Below are positions 26,231 to 34,456 of a DNA stretch of 45,305 nt, one piece after another. Origin of the DNA: Sphingomonas sp. OV641. GTDB lineage: Bacteria > Pseudomonadota > Alphaproteobacteria > Sphingomonadales > Sphingomonadaceae. The translations under genes and the position numbers were made by a program. The first letter of the stretch is position 1. Every line of letters starts with the position of its first letter. The stretch spans positions 1 through 45,305 of the forward strand of contig NZ_FNZB01000011.1 of the NCBI RefSeq assembly GCF_900109205.1, given 5' to 3'. The notes below the pieces were generated by a model, which made no database searches, was not told where the DNA came from, and was given only the letters and a program-made list of their open reading frames with translations.

Positions 26231-26707
26231 ATGTTTTCGACATTACACATAGCTGAAAAGACGACCGGCTCTCGCGGGTCTCTCGCGTTGCTGCGCTGGG
26301 CGCTGGTGGTCATCTTTCTCTGGTTCGGTTGCATGAAATTCACGAGCTATGAAGCGATGGGCATCGCGCCATTGATGAAGAACAGTCCGATCATGAGCTG
26401 GATTCCGGCCGTTTTTGGGGTGCAGGGTGGAAGCTATTTTATAGGCACCGTCGAGCTCGCGACGGCCGCTGCGCTGATTATCGGTGCTTTCAACAAGACG
26501 GCCTCCGCTCTCGGCGCGGCGATGTCATGCCTGACTTATGCCGTGACACTGACGTTTTTCCTGAGCACGCCTGGCGTCGCCGAGCCGACCGCTGGCGGGT
26601 TCCCGGCGATTTCGGCCGGAACCGGACAGTTCCTGTTGAAGGACCTGGTGCTTCTTGCGGCATCAGCGTGCCTTCTACTTGCGTCCATACGGACAGCAGA
26701 CGCGTGA
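26231..26707 (+). CDS. DUF417 (YkgB/RclC-like) inner-membrane protein
   Basis: 158 aa with four predicted membrane helices (LALLRWALVVIFLWFGCMKF, FIGTVELATAAALIIGAF, ALGAAMSCLTYAVTLTFFLS and LKDLVLLAASACLLLAS). The start LRWALVVIFLWFGCMKFTSY and the loop GIAPLMKNSPIMSW are typical of DUF417. The E. coli relative RclC belongs to a reactive-chlorine response. Here it is paired with a Cys-rich MarR regulator, which would fit an oxidant- or electrophile-responsive module (inference). Confidence 0.85.
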   Translation: MFSTLHIAEKTTGSRGSLALLRWALVVIFLWFGCMKFTSYEAMGIAPLMKNSPIMSWIPAVFGVQGGSYFIGTVELATAAALIIGAFNKTASALGAAMSCLTYAVTLTFFLSTPGVAEPTAGGFPAISAGTGQFLLKDLVLLAASACLLLASIRTADA

Positions 26708-26780
26708 CGGCAAACAGGTGATAGGCGACGCTCCGGACCTGCGCTTTTGCCGAACCATACCCGCCTCAGCCCATAACGAT

Positions 26781-26837
26781 CGACAAACCCTGTCGCTTTG
26801 ATAGGGTGTTCGAAAACATGCTTTCGAGGGTTTGTCG
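26781..26837. promoter_or_regulatory. Candidate res site of the outer transposon
   Basis: CGACAAACCC (26781-26790) and GGGTTTGTCG (26828-26837) are perfect 10-bp inverted arms. Inside them is TCGAAAACATGCTTTCGA (26810-26827), nearly palindromic. The site ends at the tnpR start, as expected for resolvase binding and tnpR autoregulation. Confidence 0.6.
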
Positions 26838-26840
26838 TAC

Positions 26841-27425
26841 ATGCTGGTCGGATATATGCGGGTGTCAACGACCGATGACCGCCAAACGGTCGATCTCCAG
26901 CGGGACGCGCTCGTCGCAACCGGGGTCGATCATCGGCATCTCCATACCGACAAGGCATCCGGCGCGCGCGACGACCGACCAGGCCTGAAAGCCTGCCTCG
27001 ACTATCTGAACGCGGGCGACACACTGATCGTGTGGAAGCTCGACCGGCTCGGACGCTCGCTGCCGCACCTGCTGACGATCGTCACCGATCTGAAGGCGCG
27101 CGGCATCGCGTTCCGGTCGCTGACCGAGCAGATGGATACGACCACGCCGCACGGCGAATTGCTGTTCTCGCTGTTCGGTGCATTGGCACAATATGAGCGT
27201 GCGCTCACGCGCGAACGGGTGATGGCGGGACTGGCTGCTGCCAAACGCCGGGGACGCCAAGGTGGCCGCCCGCCGATGATCGACGCCGAAACGCTCGAGC
27301 GGATCACCGCCGCGCTGGATGGCGGGGCCAGCAAGGCGTCCGTCTGCCGGACCTTCAAGGTGCCGCGTTCGACCCTTCTCGGCACGCTTGCCCGGATCGG
27401 CTGGACCGCACCGGCCAAGGTCTAA
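26841..27425 (+). CDS. tnpR: Tn3-family resolvase TnpR (outer transposon)
   Basis: 194 aa from the ATG at 26841; TTG at 26832 is an alternative. It is a serine recombinase with GYMRVSTTDDRQ (catalytic Ser9), WKLDRLGRSLPHL and LVT-type helices including QYERALTRERVMAGLAAAKR, then a C-terminal HTH (GGASKASVCRTFKVPRSTLL). It resolves cointegrates at res. The transposase gene starts 4 bp downstream on the same strand. Confidence 0.93.
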   Translation: MLVGYMRVSTTDDRQTVDLQRDALVATGVDHRHLHTDKASGARDDRPGLKACLDYLNAGDTLIVWKLDRLGRSLPHLLTIVTDLKARGIAFRSLTEQMDTTTPHGELLFSLFGALAQYERALTRERVMAGLAAAKRRGRQGGRPPMIDAETLERITAALDGGASKASVCRTFKVPRSTLLGTLARIGWTAPAKV

Positions 27426-27429
27426 GCCG

Positions 27430-27678
27430 ATGCCGCGTCGCGCCGTCCTGTCGGACGAGCAACGCGCGGCGTTGCTCGCGCTTCCCGACGACGAAACCCT
27501 GCTCGTCCAGCACTGGACATTGAGCCGGGACGACTTGGCCATCATCGTCCGCCGGAGGCGACCGCATAACCGGCTGGGTTTCGCGATCCAGCTTTGCGCG
27601 CTGCGCTATCCTGGCCGTTTCCTGCGACCCGGTGAACTGATCCCTGATACGCCGCTCGCGTTCGTCGCAGAGCAATTG
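27430..27678 (+). pseudogene. tnpA: Outer transposase tnpA, 5' fragment
   Basis: The first 83 codons of a Tn3-family transposase (SDEQRAALLALPDDE, RRRPHNRLGFAIQLCALRYP, PLAFVAEQL). The frame is cut at the AATTG target duplication by the inner transposon and then reads three more codons to a stop. The rest of the gene resumes at 35782. The two pieces rejoin in frame (AEQL|QVGPEVLADY) to 992 aa. Confidence 0.95.
27674..27678. repeat. Target-site duplication of the inner transposon, left copy
   Basis: AATTG, matched by AATTG at 35777-35781. Confidence 0.95.
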
Positions 27679-27716
27679 GGGGGCCGGTGAGAGAAGGCCC
27701 GAAAACGTACGCTAAG
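27679..27716. repeat. Inner transposon inverted repeat, left
   Basis: 38 bp, starts GGGGGCCGGTGAGAGAAGGC and ends ACGTACGCTAAG. It is identical, inverted, to 35739-35776. The stop codon of the inner tnpA lies inside it. Confidence 0.96.
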
Positions 27717-30681
27717 CCCGTCGGTCAGTTGCGGTGAGCCGGAGCGGCCTGAACCGCTCGCGCGGGCGGTCGAGTTCGCTCCAAAGATAGTCGCCGGTCA
27801 GCCCGATGTGCTCCCACCCGAGCGGAGCCACGTGGGCGAGCAGTTCATCCGGCACGTCGACGCCGGTCGACCGAAGATGCCGGACGGCGCGGTCGAGGTA
27901 CACCGTGTTCCACAGCGTCACCGCCGCGGTGACCAGCGTCAGCCCCGAGGCTCGGTGCCGCTGGTTCTCGAACGTCCGGTCGCGCAGCTCGCCAAGGCGG
28001 TTGAAGAAGATCGCGCGGGCAAGCGCGTTCCTGGCCTCGCCCTTGTTGAGGATGCTGCCGGTTCGGCGCCGCTGCTCGGGATCGTCGAACCAGTCGAGCA
28101 TGAACAGCGTGCGCTCGACGCGGCCGACCTCGCGAAGCGCCCGGGCGATCGGGTTCTGGCGAGGGTAGCCCGCCAGCTTGCGGAGCATTGCGGACGCGCT
28201 CACCGTGCCCGCCCGGATCGAGGCGGCGAGGCGCAGCGTCTCGTCCCAGTTCTCCTCGATCGCGCGGACATTGACCGGCCCGGCTACCAGAGGCTGAAGC
28301 GTCGGCCAGCTCTCGAGCGGTGACAGGCTGTATAGTCGCCGCTCGTTCAGATCGCGGATGCGCGGCGCGAACCGGAATCCAAGCAGGTGGCAGAGCCCAA
28401 ACACATGGTCGACTGCTCCCGCGGTGTCGGTCGCGTGCTCGCGGATGACGAGTTCGCTTTCATGGTCGAGCAGCCCATCGATGACGTGCGCGGCTTCGCC
28501 CGCGTTTGCGGCGATCACCTTGGTATGGAACGGTGTGAACCGGTCGGAGACGTGGGTGTAGAACAGCACCCCCGGCTCCGAGCCGTAGCGGGCGTTGTGA
28601 TCGGCCCGCGCCTCACCGCGACCTCCCGCCCGGAAGAACTGCCCGTCGGACGACGACGTATCGCCCGGTCCCCACACCGCCCCGAGCGGGTGCGCGGTAT
28701 GCGTGTCGACCATCGCGGCGAGGGCCGACAGGTACGTCTCGTCGCGGACGTGCCATTCGGCTGTCCAGCGCAGCCGGGCGAGCGTCAATCCGCGCGAACT
28801 TTCGGCCATCCGGCCCAGCCCCAGGTTGGTCGCGTCGGCGAGGATTGTGCCCATCAGCGCCGACTGGTCGGACGCCGGCTCGCCGCTGCGCGCATGAACG
28901 AACTGGTCCGCGAAGCCCGACCACGCAGCGACTTCGACCAGAAGATCCGTGACGCGCACGCGCGGCAGCATCGCATAGAGGCGAGCTTTCAACGCTTCAG
29001 CCTCATCGGGAACCGAACGGCGCAGCGGTGAGATGGTCAGCTCCCCGCCCGTGATGGCGACGTCAACCAGTTCACCGGCAGCCGCGGCCTGCTCGACCTC
29101 GGTCATGCGCCGGGTAAGCAGATCGCGCCGTTCGACGTGCCAGTCCCGGAACCCGGAGGCCACCGCGAGTCTAAGCCGTCCTTCGGCGCGCATCGCGGCG
29201 AACGCGGGCTGAGGCAGAAGATAATCGTCGAGGGTGCGATAGGCGCGACTGCCATCGACCCAGATGCCACCCGACGCCAACCGCTCGCGCAGATGAACGA
29301 CAACGGCAATCTCATAGGCACGCCGGTCGATGCCACCCCCGGCCGCGAACACCACCTTGCGCCAGCGCGGGCGAAGAAAGGTGGTCGGGACGCGCTTGGG
29401 CAGGACCGAGCGGCCGTCCTGGTACATGCGCCGCAGCACCTCGATCGCGCTGAGCAGCGGGTCGCCGGAACGAGCGGCGTGGAACGAGAACGCAGCCAGG
29501 AAGGTAGGTGCGAACTTGCGGACCGCGGGGTAGCGCTCGACCACCTCGTCCAGACCGTCGTCGGTGGGTCGGGTCAGCTCCTCGGCATCGCGAACGCTGC
29601 GTTCGAGCTGCTCCCATCCGATGCCGTCGGTGATCGCGCGCAGCGGGTCGCGGCCGCTCGCGCGCGTTTCCATCAGCAGGCGACCGAGCCGCGCGTGGAC
29701 GCGAGCGGTGTCTTTGAGCAGCCGGGCGGCCCCAAGCAGTCGTTCGGAGCGCATCCGGTCCGCCCGCCGAAACAACGAGCCGACCAGCTTCTCGACCATG
29801 ACCAGAGCGGCGTCAGTTAGCGCCGCCTCCATTTCGATTGCGAACGCGATCAGCGTGGCCAGTCGCCGGCGACGCTCCAGGCGGCGAAGGTGCTGCGCTG
29901 TCACAATGCTCGCGACGCGCGCGATCACGGCATAACGTGCGCCGTGAATGCGGCGGGCTCGGTCGGGTTCGATCCCGAGAGAGCGAACTCGATCGAGGCG
30001 CTCGACCAGCGCTTTCAGGTTGGACGCTGAGGGTGCCTCCGACCAGTCCCGGATCCAGCCCAGGCCCGTCCGGCCGTGTTCGCCAGCGTCGATCAGTTCA
30101 TCGAGCCCTGCTTCTTGGTCGTCCGAGCAGTCGCGGATCAGGCCTGCGAACGCGGATCGGCGTGCCTGAGTGCGCGCGATCAGGGCAACCCGTTCCAGCG
30201 ACGATGCCGCGGGGACCACCACGCGGGTCAGCCGCAGTCGTTCAACCATCGCCGCGACGATCGGCTCGCCGCGATCGGTCGATGTCGCGACCTCAATGCC
30301 GAGCGTCAGCATGGCGCGCATGTCGGCACGTTCGAACGCGCGTAGCACGAGCAGCGTCTCGATCTCGGCGCGGTGCTCGCGCAGGGTCGGTCCGCGATCG
30401 GCGTAGCCAAGGAAGGCGGCAGGCTCGCCACCCAGCTGCTCGCACAAGGTCGCAAGCATAATGGCGGGCGGTGCCTCACCTGGCGCGAGCGCTCGCCCGG
30501 GATGGCGAAGATAGCAGAGCTGGACCGCGTAGCCGATCCGGTTGGCACCGCGTCGACGGCGACACACTTGGACGAGGTCATCCGGCCCAAGCGTGTAGAG
30601 CCGATCGATCGTTTCCCGATCGGTCGGCGGGTCGAAGATCGCGGCACGCTGCCCGGGCGAAAGGATCGTCTTGGTCGACAT
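27712..30681 (-). CDS. tnpA: Tn3-family transposase TnpA (inner transposon)
   Basis: 989 aa from the ATG at 30679-30681 (MSTKTILSPGQ). Family landmarks: N-terminal DUF4158-like region (DLVQVCRRRRGANRIGYAVQ), ILADATNLGLGRMAE with the first catalytic Asp, TSSSDGQFFRAGGRG, FYTHVSDRFTPFHTKVI, DHVFGLCHLLGFRFAPRIRD and LNKGEARNALARAIFFNRLG with the final Glu. The stop lies in the left inverted repeat, as is usual. It is related to the outer transposase but clearly diverged. The frame is complete. Confidence 0.95.
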   Translation of the reverse strand: MSTKTILSPGQRAAIFDPPTDRETIDRLYTLGPDDLVQVCRRRRGANRIGYAVQLCYLRHPGRALAPGEAPPAIMLATLCEQLGGEPAAFLGYADRGPTLREHRAEIETLLVLRAFERADMRAMLTLGIEVATSTDRGEPIVAAMVERLRLTRVVVPAASSLERVALIARTQARRSAFAGLIRDCSDDQEAGLDELIDAGEHGRTGLGWIRDWSEAPSASNLKALVERLDRVRSLGIEPDRARRIHGARYAVIARVASIVTAQHLRRLERRRRLATLIAFAIEMEAALTDAALVMVEKLVGSLFRRADRMRSERLLGAARLLKDTARVHARLGRLLMETRASGRDPLRAITDGIGWEQLERSVRDAEELTRPTDDGLDEVVERYPAVRKFAPTFLAAFSFHAARSGDPLLSAIEVLRRMYQDGRSVLPKRVPTTFLRPRWRKVVFAAGGGIDRRAYEIAVVVHLRERLASGGIWVDGSRAYRTLDDYLLPQPAFAAMRAEGRLRLAVASGFRDWHVERRDLLTRRMTEVEQAAAAGELVDVAITGGELTISPLRRSVPDEAEALKARLYAMLPRVRVTDLLVEVAAWSGFADQFVHARSGEPASDQSALMGTILADATNLGLGRMAESSRGLTLARLRWTAEWHVRDETYLSALAAMVDTHTAHPLGAVWGPGDTSSSDGQFFRAGGRGEARADHNARYGSEPGVLFYTHVSDRFTPFHTKVIAANAGEAAHVIDGLLDHESELVIREHATDTAGAVDHVFGLCHLLGFRFAPRIRDLNERRLYSLSPLESWPTLQPLVAGPVNVRAIEENWDETLRLAASIRAGTVSASAMLRKLAGYPRQNPIARALREVGRVERTLFMLDWFDDPEQRRRTGSILNKGEARNALARAIFFNRLGELRDRTFENQRHRASGLTLVTAAVTLWNTVYLDRAVRHLRSTGVDVPDELLAHVAPLGWEHIGLTGDYLWSELDRPRERFRPLRLTATDRRA

Positions 30682-30699
30682 CGCACCGGTTCCCCGCAA

Positions 30700-30824
30700 T
30701 TGTCACATATTCTTCTACTCAGGCTGTTGGTGGAGCATAGACAGGAACACGGGTTAAGTGACAAAGTAGCGGGATCGTGGCGAGCATTCCGGTTTTGTCA
30801 CGCAGACGGACGAATATGTGACAA
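30700..30824. promoter_or_regulatory. res site and divergent promoters of the inner transposon
   Basis: TTGTCACATATTC (30700-30712) and GAATATGTGACAA (30812-30824) are perfect 13-bp inverted arms. AGTGACAAAG and TTTTGTCAC between them give further half-sites. The region lies between divergent tnpA and tnpR, and the tnpR GTG start is inside the second arm, so resolvase binding would also repress both genes. Confidence 0.75.
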
Positions 30825-31456
30825 CGCTCATCGGCTATGCACGGGTCTCGAAAACGGACGGCAGCCAGGTCCACGATCTGCAGCGCGACGCGCTGATCGG
30901 CGCCGGGGTCGATCCCGACCACATCTACGAGGATACGGCCTCGGGGCGGCGCGACGATCGCCCCGGTTTAGCGGGCGCGCTCAAGGCGCTCCGCTCAGGC
31001 GATACGCTCGTCATCTGGAAACTCGACCGGCTCGGGCGCGACCTGCGCCACCTAGTCAATACGGTCGGCGATCTAACCAAGCGCGGCGTTGGCCTGAAAG
31101 TGCTGGCGGGGGAAGGCGCGTCGATCGACACCACCACCGCCAATGGTCGGCTGATCTTCGCGATCTTCGCCGGACTCGCCGAATTCGAGCGCGAACTGAT
31201 CGTCGAACGCACCAAAGCGGGCCTTGCCTCGGCACGCGCCCGCGGCAGACATGGCGGGCGACCGTTCAAGATGACGCCCGCCAAATTGCGGCTCGCCCAG
31301 GCCGCGATGGGGAAACCGGAAACTAAGGTGGGTGAGCTGTGCGTCGAGCTCGGCGTCACGCGTCAGACGCTCTACCGGCATGTCACGCCCGATGGTCAGA
31401 TCCGCTCCGATGGTGAGAAGCTGCTCGAGCAAAGATCGCTACGTACAACTGCCTGA
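30818..31456 (+). CDS. tnpR: Tn3-family resolvase TnpR (inner transposon)
   Basis: 212 aa starting with GTG at 30818. It is a serine recombinase: LIGYARVSKTDGSQVHDLQR (catalytic Ser11), WKLDRLGRDLRHLVNTVGDL and AEFERELIVERTKAGLASAR, with a C-terminal HTH (GELCVELGVTRQTLYRHV). It is divergent from the inner tnpA across the res region. It resolves cointegrates of the inner element and differs from the outer TnpR. Confidence 0.94.
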   Translation: MTTLIGYARVSKTDGSQVHDLQRDALIGAGVDPDHIYEDTASGRRDDRPGLAGALKALRSGDTLVIWKLDRLGRDLRHLVNTVGDLTKRGVGLKVLAGEGASIDTTTANGRLIFAIFAGLAEFERELIVERTKAGLASARARGRHGGRPFKMTPAKLRLAQAAMGKPETKVGELCVELGVTRQTLYRHVTPDGQIRSDGEKLLEQRSLRTTA

Positions 31457-31530
31457 CGGTCATATGATCATTCTCGATCGGAGCGACTCACCAACTGGAT
31501 AGTTGCGCTCGCGTGCCGGCCGAAACTGTT

Positions 31531-32064
31531 TCAGGCTCCGGGCAGCTTCCGCGCTTTATCGAGGTGCTTCCGGGTCACGAGCCCGCCCGCTTTAGCCTTC
31601 TCCCGCACCGCCGCGTTACTACCCTTCGTCGCGTAGGCGTTATGGACCTTCAACGCTTCCTCGTGCGCCGCGATCTGTCCCCGCTTGTACGCCGCGTCGA
31701 ATTCGGCGCGGGGCGTGTTCTCTAGCGTGTCCAGCATCTGAGACAGAGGCCCGACCAGCGCGCTTCCGGAATCGGTGGCGGCGGGCATGCTCAGTACGCT
31801 GGCGTGCTCCGCCATCATACGGGTGTGATGGTCGACCATCGTTTGCGCAAACAAGCGTGAAGCTTGGGATTGGGATCTGGTCAGCACGAGCCGGCTCGCA
31901 TCGACCTCGTACCTACTCAGCGCGTGCATGGCACCGAGATAATCCCTGGTTTCGACAGGAGCAGGGTTCGTGCTGATCCCGGCCTGCGCGAGGGACGCCG
32001 ACAACGGCGCAGCAAGACACGCCACCGTGATCGCGGTCAGAGCCGCGCCGACTGACTTTCGCAT
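31531..32064 (-). CDS. Exported DUF4142 ferritin-like protein
   Basis: 177 aa from the ATG at 32062-32064, preceded by a perfect AGGAGGT. It has a signal peptide (residues 1 to about 28, LTAITVACLAAPLSASLAQA). The mature part has DUF4142 features: YLGAMHALSRYEVDASRLVL, LFAQTMVDHHTRMMAEHASV with paired His, and a final helical part (AAYKRGQIAAHEEALKVHNA). The family is predicted to be a periplasmic four-helix bundle, perhaps metal-binding; its function is not established. It is the last gene of a three-gene minus-strand unit in the chromate transposon. Confidence 0.85.
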   Translation of the reverse strand: MRKSVGAALTAITVACLAAPLSASLAQAGISTNPAPVETRDYLGAMHALSRYEVDASRLVLTRSQSQASRLFAQTMVDHHTRMMAEHASVLSMPAATDSGSALVGPLSQMLDTLENTPRAEFDAAYKRGQIAAHEEALKVHNAYATKGSNAAVREKAKAGGLVTRKHLDKARKLPGA

Positions 32065-32104
32065 TGGTCCACCTCCTGATTTTCGTTCTTGTTCATGCAT
32101 GTGC

Positions 32105-33022
32105 TCAACTCGCGCCGGGCCGTGCGACGTTGGTCTTGTCCAGCGCCGCCCGGAGTCCGCGCGCAAGCTTCGCCGCGTCATCGATCGCCCAGAAGTGCAT
32201 AAAGAACAGCCGCGGCTGGTCATCAAGCATGTGATTGTGGAGCGCGGTCACCTCGATCCCGTTGGTGCGCAACGCCTTGAGCACCGGGTCGACCTCGGCC
32301 GCGGTCAGCACAAAATCACCCGTGATCGCCGCCCGCCCGGAGCCGGTCGGCTGGAAGTTGATCGCGGTCGCCGTCCCCATCGAGGCGGGCGCGGGCATCC
32401 CGCCGTCGGTCAGCTTCTCGGCGCGCGGAAAGCTGAACTGATATACACCGCCGTTCGGCTTGCCCTTGATCCCCATCACCTGGTCGAGCGCCGCGGTGTC
32501 GAGCGCGATCGGTGATGACGAGCCCGCGCCGGCCGAAGGTGGCTGCGAGTCCCTGGACGGGGCCGCGAGAGGGGTTCGGCTGGCGGCGAGCGCTTCGCGA
32601 AGCGCGGTCGCGAGCTTCACCGGGTCGCCATGGCCGCCGATGTGCATATACATCGTCGCCGGCGCGGAACGGAGCAGGTGGTTGTGGAGCGCCGTGATCG
32701 TGAACCCGCTCGCCAACAGTCGGCTCATCACCGGGTTCACTTCCGCATGAGTGAGAACCAGGTCGCCCATGACCATCACCTGATCACCCATCGGCTGGAA
32801 CGCCGCCCAGGAGCCCAGCGCCAAGGCGGGCTTCACGGCAACGCCGTCAAGCGTCACGTTAAGGTCCGATCGTGGAAAGCCGTAGCGACGGACGCCGCCC
32901 GCCTGTTCGGTCCCGACGCGGCCGAGCGCGCGGTCGACCGCGGCCCAGTCGGGGGCGGCCGACGCCGGCGCGGCAAAGGTCACGGCGACCGCGACCGCCA
33001 GGGGGAGCATTAGGTGGCGCAA
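32105..33022 (-). CDS. Exported protein with two DUF1259 (LppY/LpqO) domains
   Basis: 305 aa if started at the TTG at 33020-33022, which has AGGAG at good spacing; ATG at 33008-33010 is the alternative. A signal peptide follows (MLPLAVAVAVTFAAPASA). Two DUF1259 copies are visible, each with a GVYQFSFPR- or GVRRYGFPR-like strand, a metal-site-like ALHNH(L/M)L motif and a helical YMHIGGHGDPVKLATAL or FFMHFWAIDDAAKLARGL stretch. They are joined by a Ser/Pro linker. The family often occurs near chrBA genes, but its role is unknown; a metal-binding periplasmic protein is plausible. It is co-transcribed with the genes on either side. Confidence 0.85.
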   Translation of the reverse strand: MRHLMLPLAVAVAVTFAAPASAAPDWAAVDRALGRVGTEQAGGVRRYGFPRSDLNVTLDGVAVKPALALGSWAAFQPMGDQVMVMGDLVLTHAEVNPVMSRLLASGFTITALHNHLLRSAPATMYMHIGGHGDPVKLATALREALAASRTPLAAPSRDSQPPSAGAGSSSPIALDTAALDQVMGIKGKPNGGVYQFSFPRAEKLTDGGMPAPASMGTATAINFQPTGSGRAAITGDFVLTAAEVDPVLKALRTNGIEVTALHNHMLDDQPRLFFMHFWAIDDAAKLARGLRAALDKTNVARPGAS

Positions 33023-33039
33023 AACTTCTCTCCTCGATC

Positions 33040-33405
33040 TCAACTGGTCGGCCGGCATGGAAAATGCTGGCGCAACGCTATCGTCACACCCGCAAGCCGG
33101 GGCATGTTCGCCATTTGCCGGTTGTCGGCCGCCCATGCCAGAAAGATGCGGCTCAACTCACCGGCCCTGACACCCCGCCCGCAAATGCCGGCCTCGCTGC
33201 CGCCGTTGCCGAACGCGGAAAGCGTCTCGGCCGCGCCGGCGAGGTACGCCTCGCAACGACCGTTCACCTTTTTCTTCTGCTCGTCGGCGCACATCTGGTG
33301 AAACTGCGCCACCGTCTCGTAACGTGGTTGCGCCAGAGTGGGCGAGGCGGTCGCGAGCGCGAGACCCGCCAGGATGGCAGAAGCACTTGATTGGACGGTT
33401 TGCAT
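33040..33405 (-). CDS. Small exported protein, Rap1a/Tai-like fold
   Basis: 121 aa from the ATG at 33403-33405, with AGGAG 6 bp upstream. A signal peptide ends near TASPTLAQ. Mature features: FHQMCADEQ, GRCEAYLAGAAET, a C-G motif (AGICGRGV) and a C-terminal LAGVTIALRQHFPC. The Cys spacing and the ending FPC resemble the Rap1a/Tai immunity-protein family, whose members are disulphide-bonded periplasmic helical proteins. No type VI effector is near, so immunity is unlikely here; it may serve the chromate or oxidative cargo. It is first in the minus-strand unit and divergent from chrB. Confidence 0.7.
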   Translation of the reverse strand: MQTVQSSASAILAGLALATASPTLAQPRYETVAQFHQMCADEQKKKVNGRCEAYLAGAAETLSAFGNGGSEAGICGRGVRAGELSRIFLAWAADNRQMANMPRLAGVTIALRQHFPCRPTS

Positions 33406-33447
33406 CAAAGTCTCCTCGCCCCAAGCTTTAACTCGCCACCCTCAAAC

Positions 33448-33469
33448 GATACAAGTGTACGGTTGTATC
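33448..33469. promoter_or_regulatory. Candidate chromate-responsive operator
   Basis: GATACAA, 8 bases, TTGTATC: perfect 7-bp inverted arms in the 86-bp region between the divergent exported-protein operon and chrB. A further GATACAG is at 33478. ChrB is the likely ligand (inference). Confidence 0.6.
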
Positions 33470-33491
33470 CGCCTCATGATACAGGCGCTGC

Positions 33492-34439
33492 ATGGCTGAT
33501 GCTTCTCCATCTACGCCGCACGACTGGCTGCTGCTGATCCCCCAACTCCCGGCTAAGCCCGCCTACCTGCGTGTCCGGGTGTGGCGGCGCTTGCAGGCGA
33601 TCGGTGCCGCCGCGCTCAAGAACGCCGTCCACGCGCTTCCTTCGCGCGACGACACGCGCGCGCTGTTTGAGGAGCTGAGAACGGAAATCATCGCAGGCGG
33701 CGGCGAGGCGCTGATCCTGGAAGCGCGGCTCGTGGATGGAATGACGGACGCAGAGCTTCGCGCCGTGTTCGATGCGGCCCGCGACGCCGACTATGACGAG
33801 CTTACGCGCGAGGCGCGCTCGCTGAGCGACGCCGGCGACGCGACCGACACTCGGCGCTTGCGCAAGCGCCTGGACGAGATTGCCGCCATCGACTTCTTCG
33901 GCGCGCATGGTCAGCAAGTAGCGTTGGCGGCCCTCGCAGATGCGGACCGCCGCGACCATGAACATCCCGACGTGAGCGGGGCGGGTGCGCCGGAGCTGAT
34001 GCCCGCGGAGTTGAAAAGCCGCACCTGGGTCACGCGCCGACACGTCCATGTCGACCGCATCGCGTCTGCTTGGCTGATCCGGCGGTATATCGACGTGGAT
34101 GCCAGCTTCAAATTCGTGGACGGCAAGGAATACACCCCCCAGCCGAGCGAGCTGCGATTCGACATGGCGGACGCGGAGTTTACGCATGAAGGCGACCGCT
34201 GCACCTTCGAGACGCTGGTGTCCCGCACCGGGCTCGATGGCGACCAGGCGCTCCGCGCGCTCGCCGAGATCGTCCATGATCTCGACATCGCCGATGGCAA
34301 GTTCGGTCGTCCGGAGACGGCGGGCATCGGCGCGCTCATCAACGGCATCTGCGCTGGCACGGACGACGACATTGAGCGCATCGCGCAAGGATCGGGCGCG
34401 CTCGACGGCTTCTACGCGCACTTCGCCAAGCGGCGCTGA
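33492..34439 (+). CDS. chrB: Chromate resistance regulator ChrB
   Basis: 315 aa. The N-terminal ChrB domain (WLLLIPQLPAKPAYLRVRVW, RRLQAIGAAALKNAVHALPS) and C-terminal domain (TRRHVHVDRIASAWLIRRYI, FKFVDGKEYTPQPSELRFDM, HDLDIADGKFGRPETAGIGA) are complete. ChrB is a chromate-sensing regulator that controls chrA. It starts 23 bp after an inverted repeat that is a likely operator, and chrA follows 17 bp downstream. Confidence 0.93.
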   Translation: MADASPSTPHDWLLLIPQLPAKPAYLRVRVWRRLQAIGAAALKNAVHALPSRDDTRALFEELRTEIIAGGGEALILEARLVDGMTDAELRAVFDAARDADYDELTREARSLSDAGDATDTRRLRKRLDEIAAIDFFGAHGQQVALAALADADRRDHEHPDVSGAGAPELMPAELKSRTWVTRRHVHVDRIASAWLIRRYIDVDASFKFVDGKEYTPQPSELRFDMADAEFTHEGDRCTFETLVSRTGLDGDQALRALAEIVHDLDIADGKFGRPETAGIGALINGICAGTDDDIERIAQGSGALDGFYAHFAKRR

Positions 34440-34456
34440 ACAGATGGGAGTTGATC

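Noticed and set aside
30818..31456. The inner resolvase as a duplicate of the outer resolvase
   Set aside because: The two differ throughout and have different res arms; they belong to separate transposons and did not arise by duplication.
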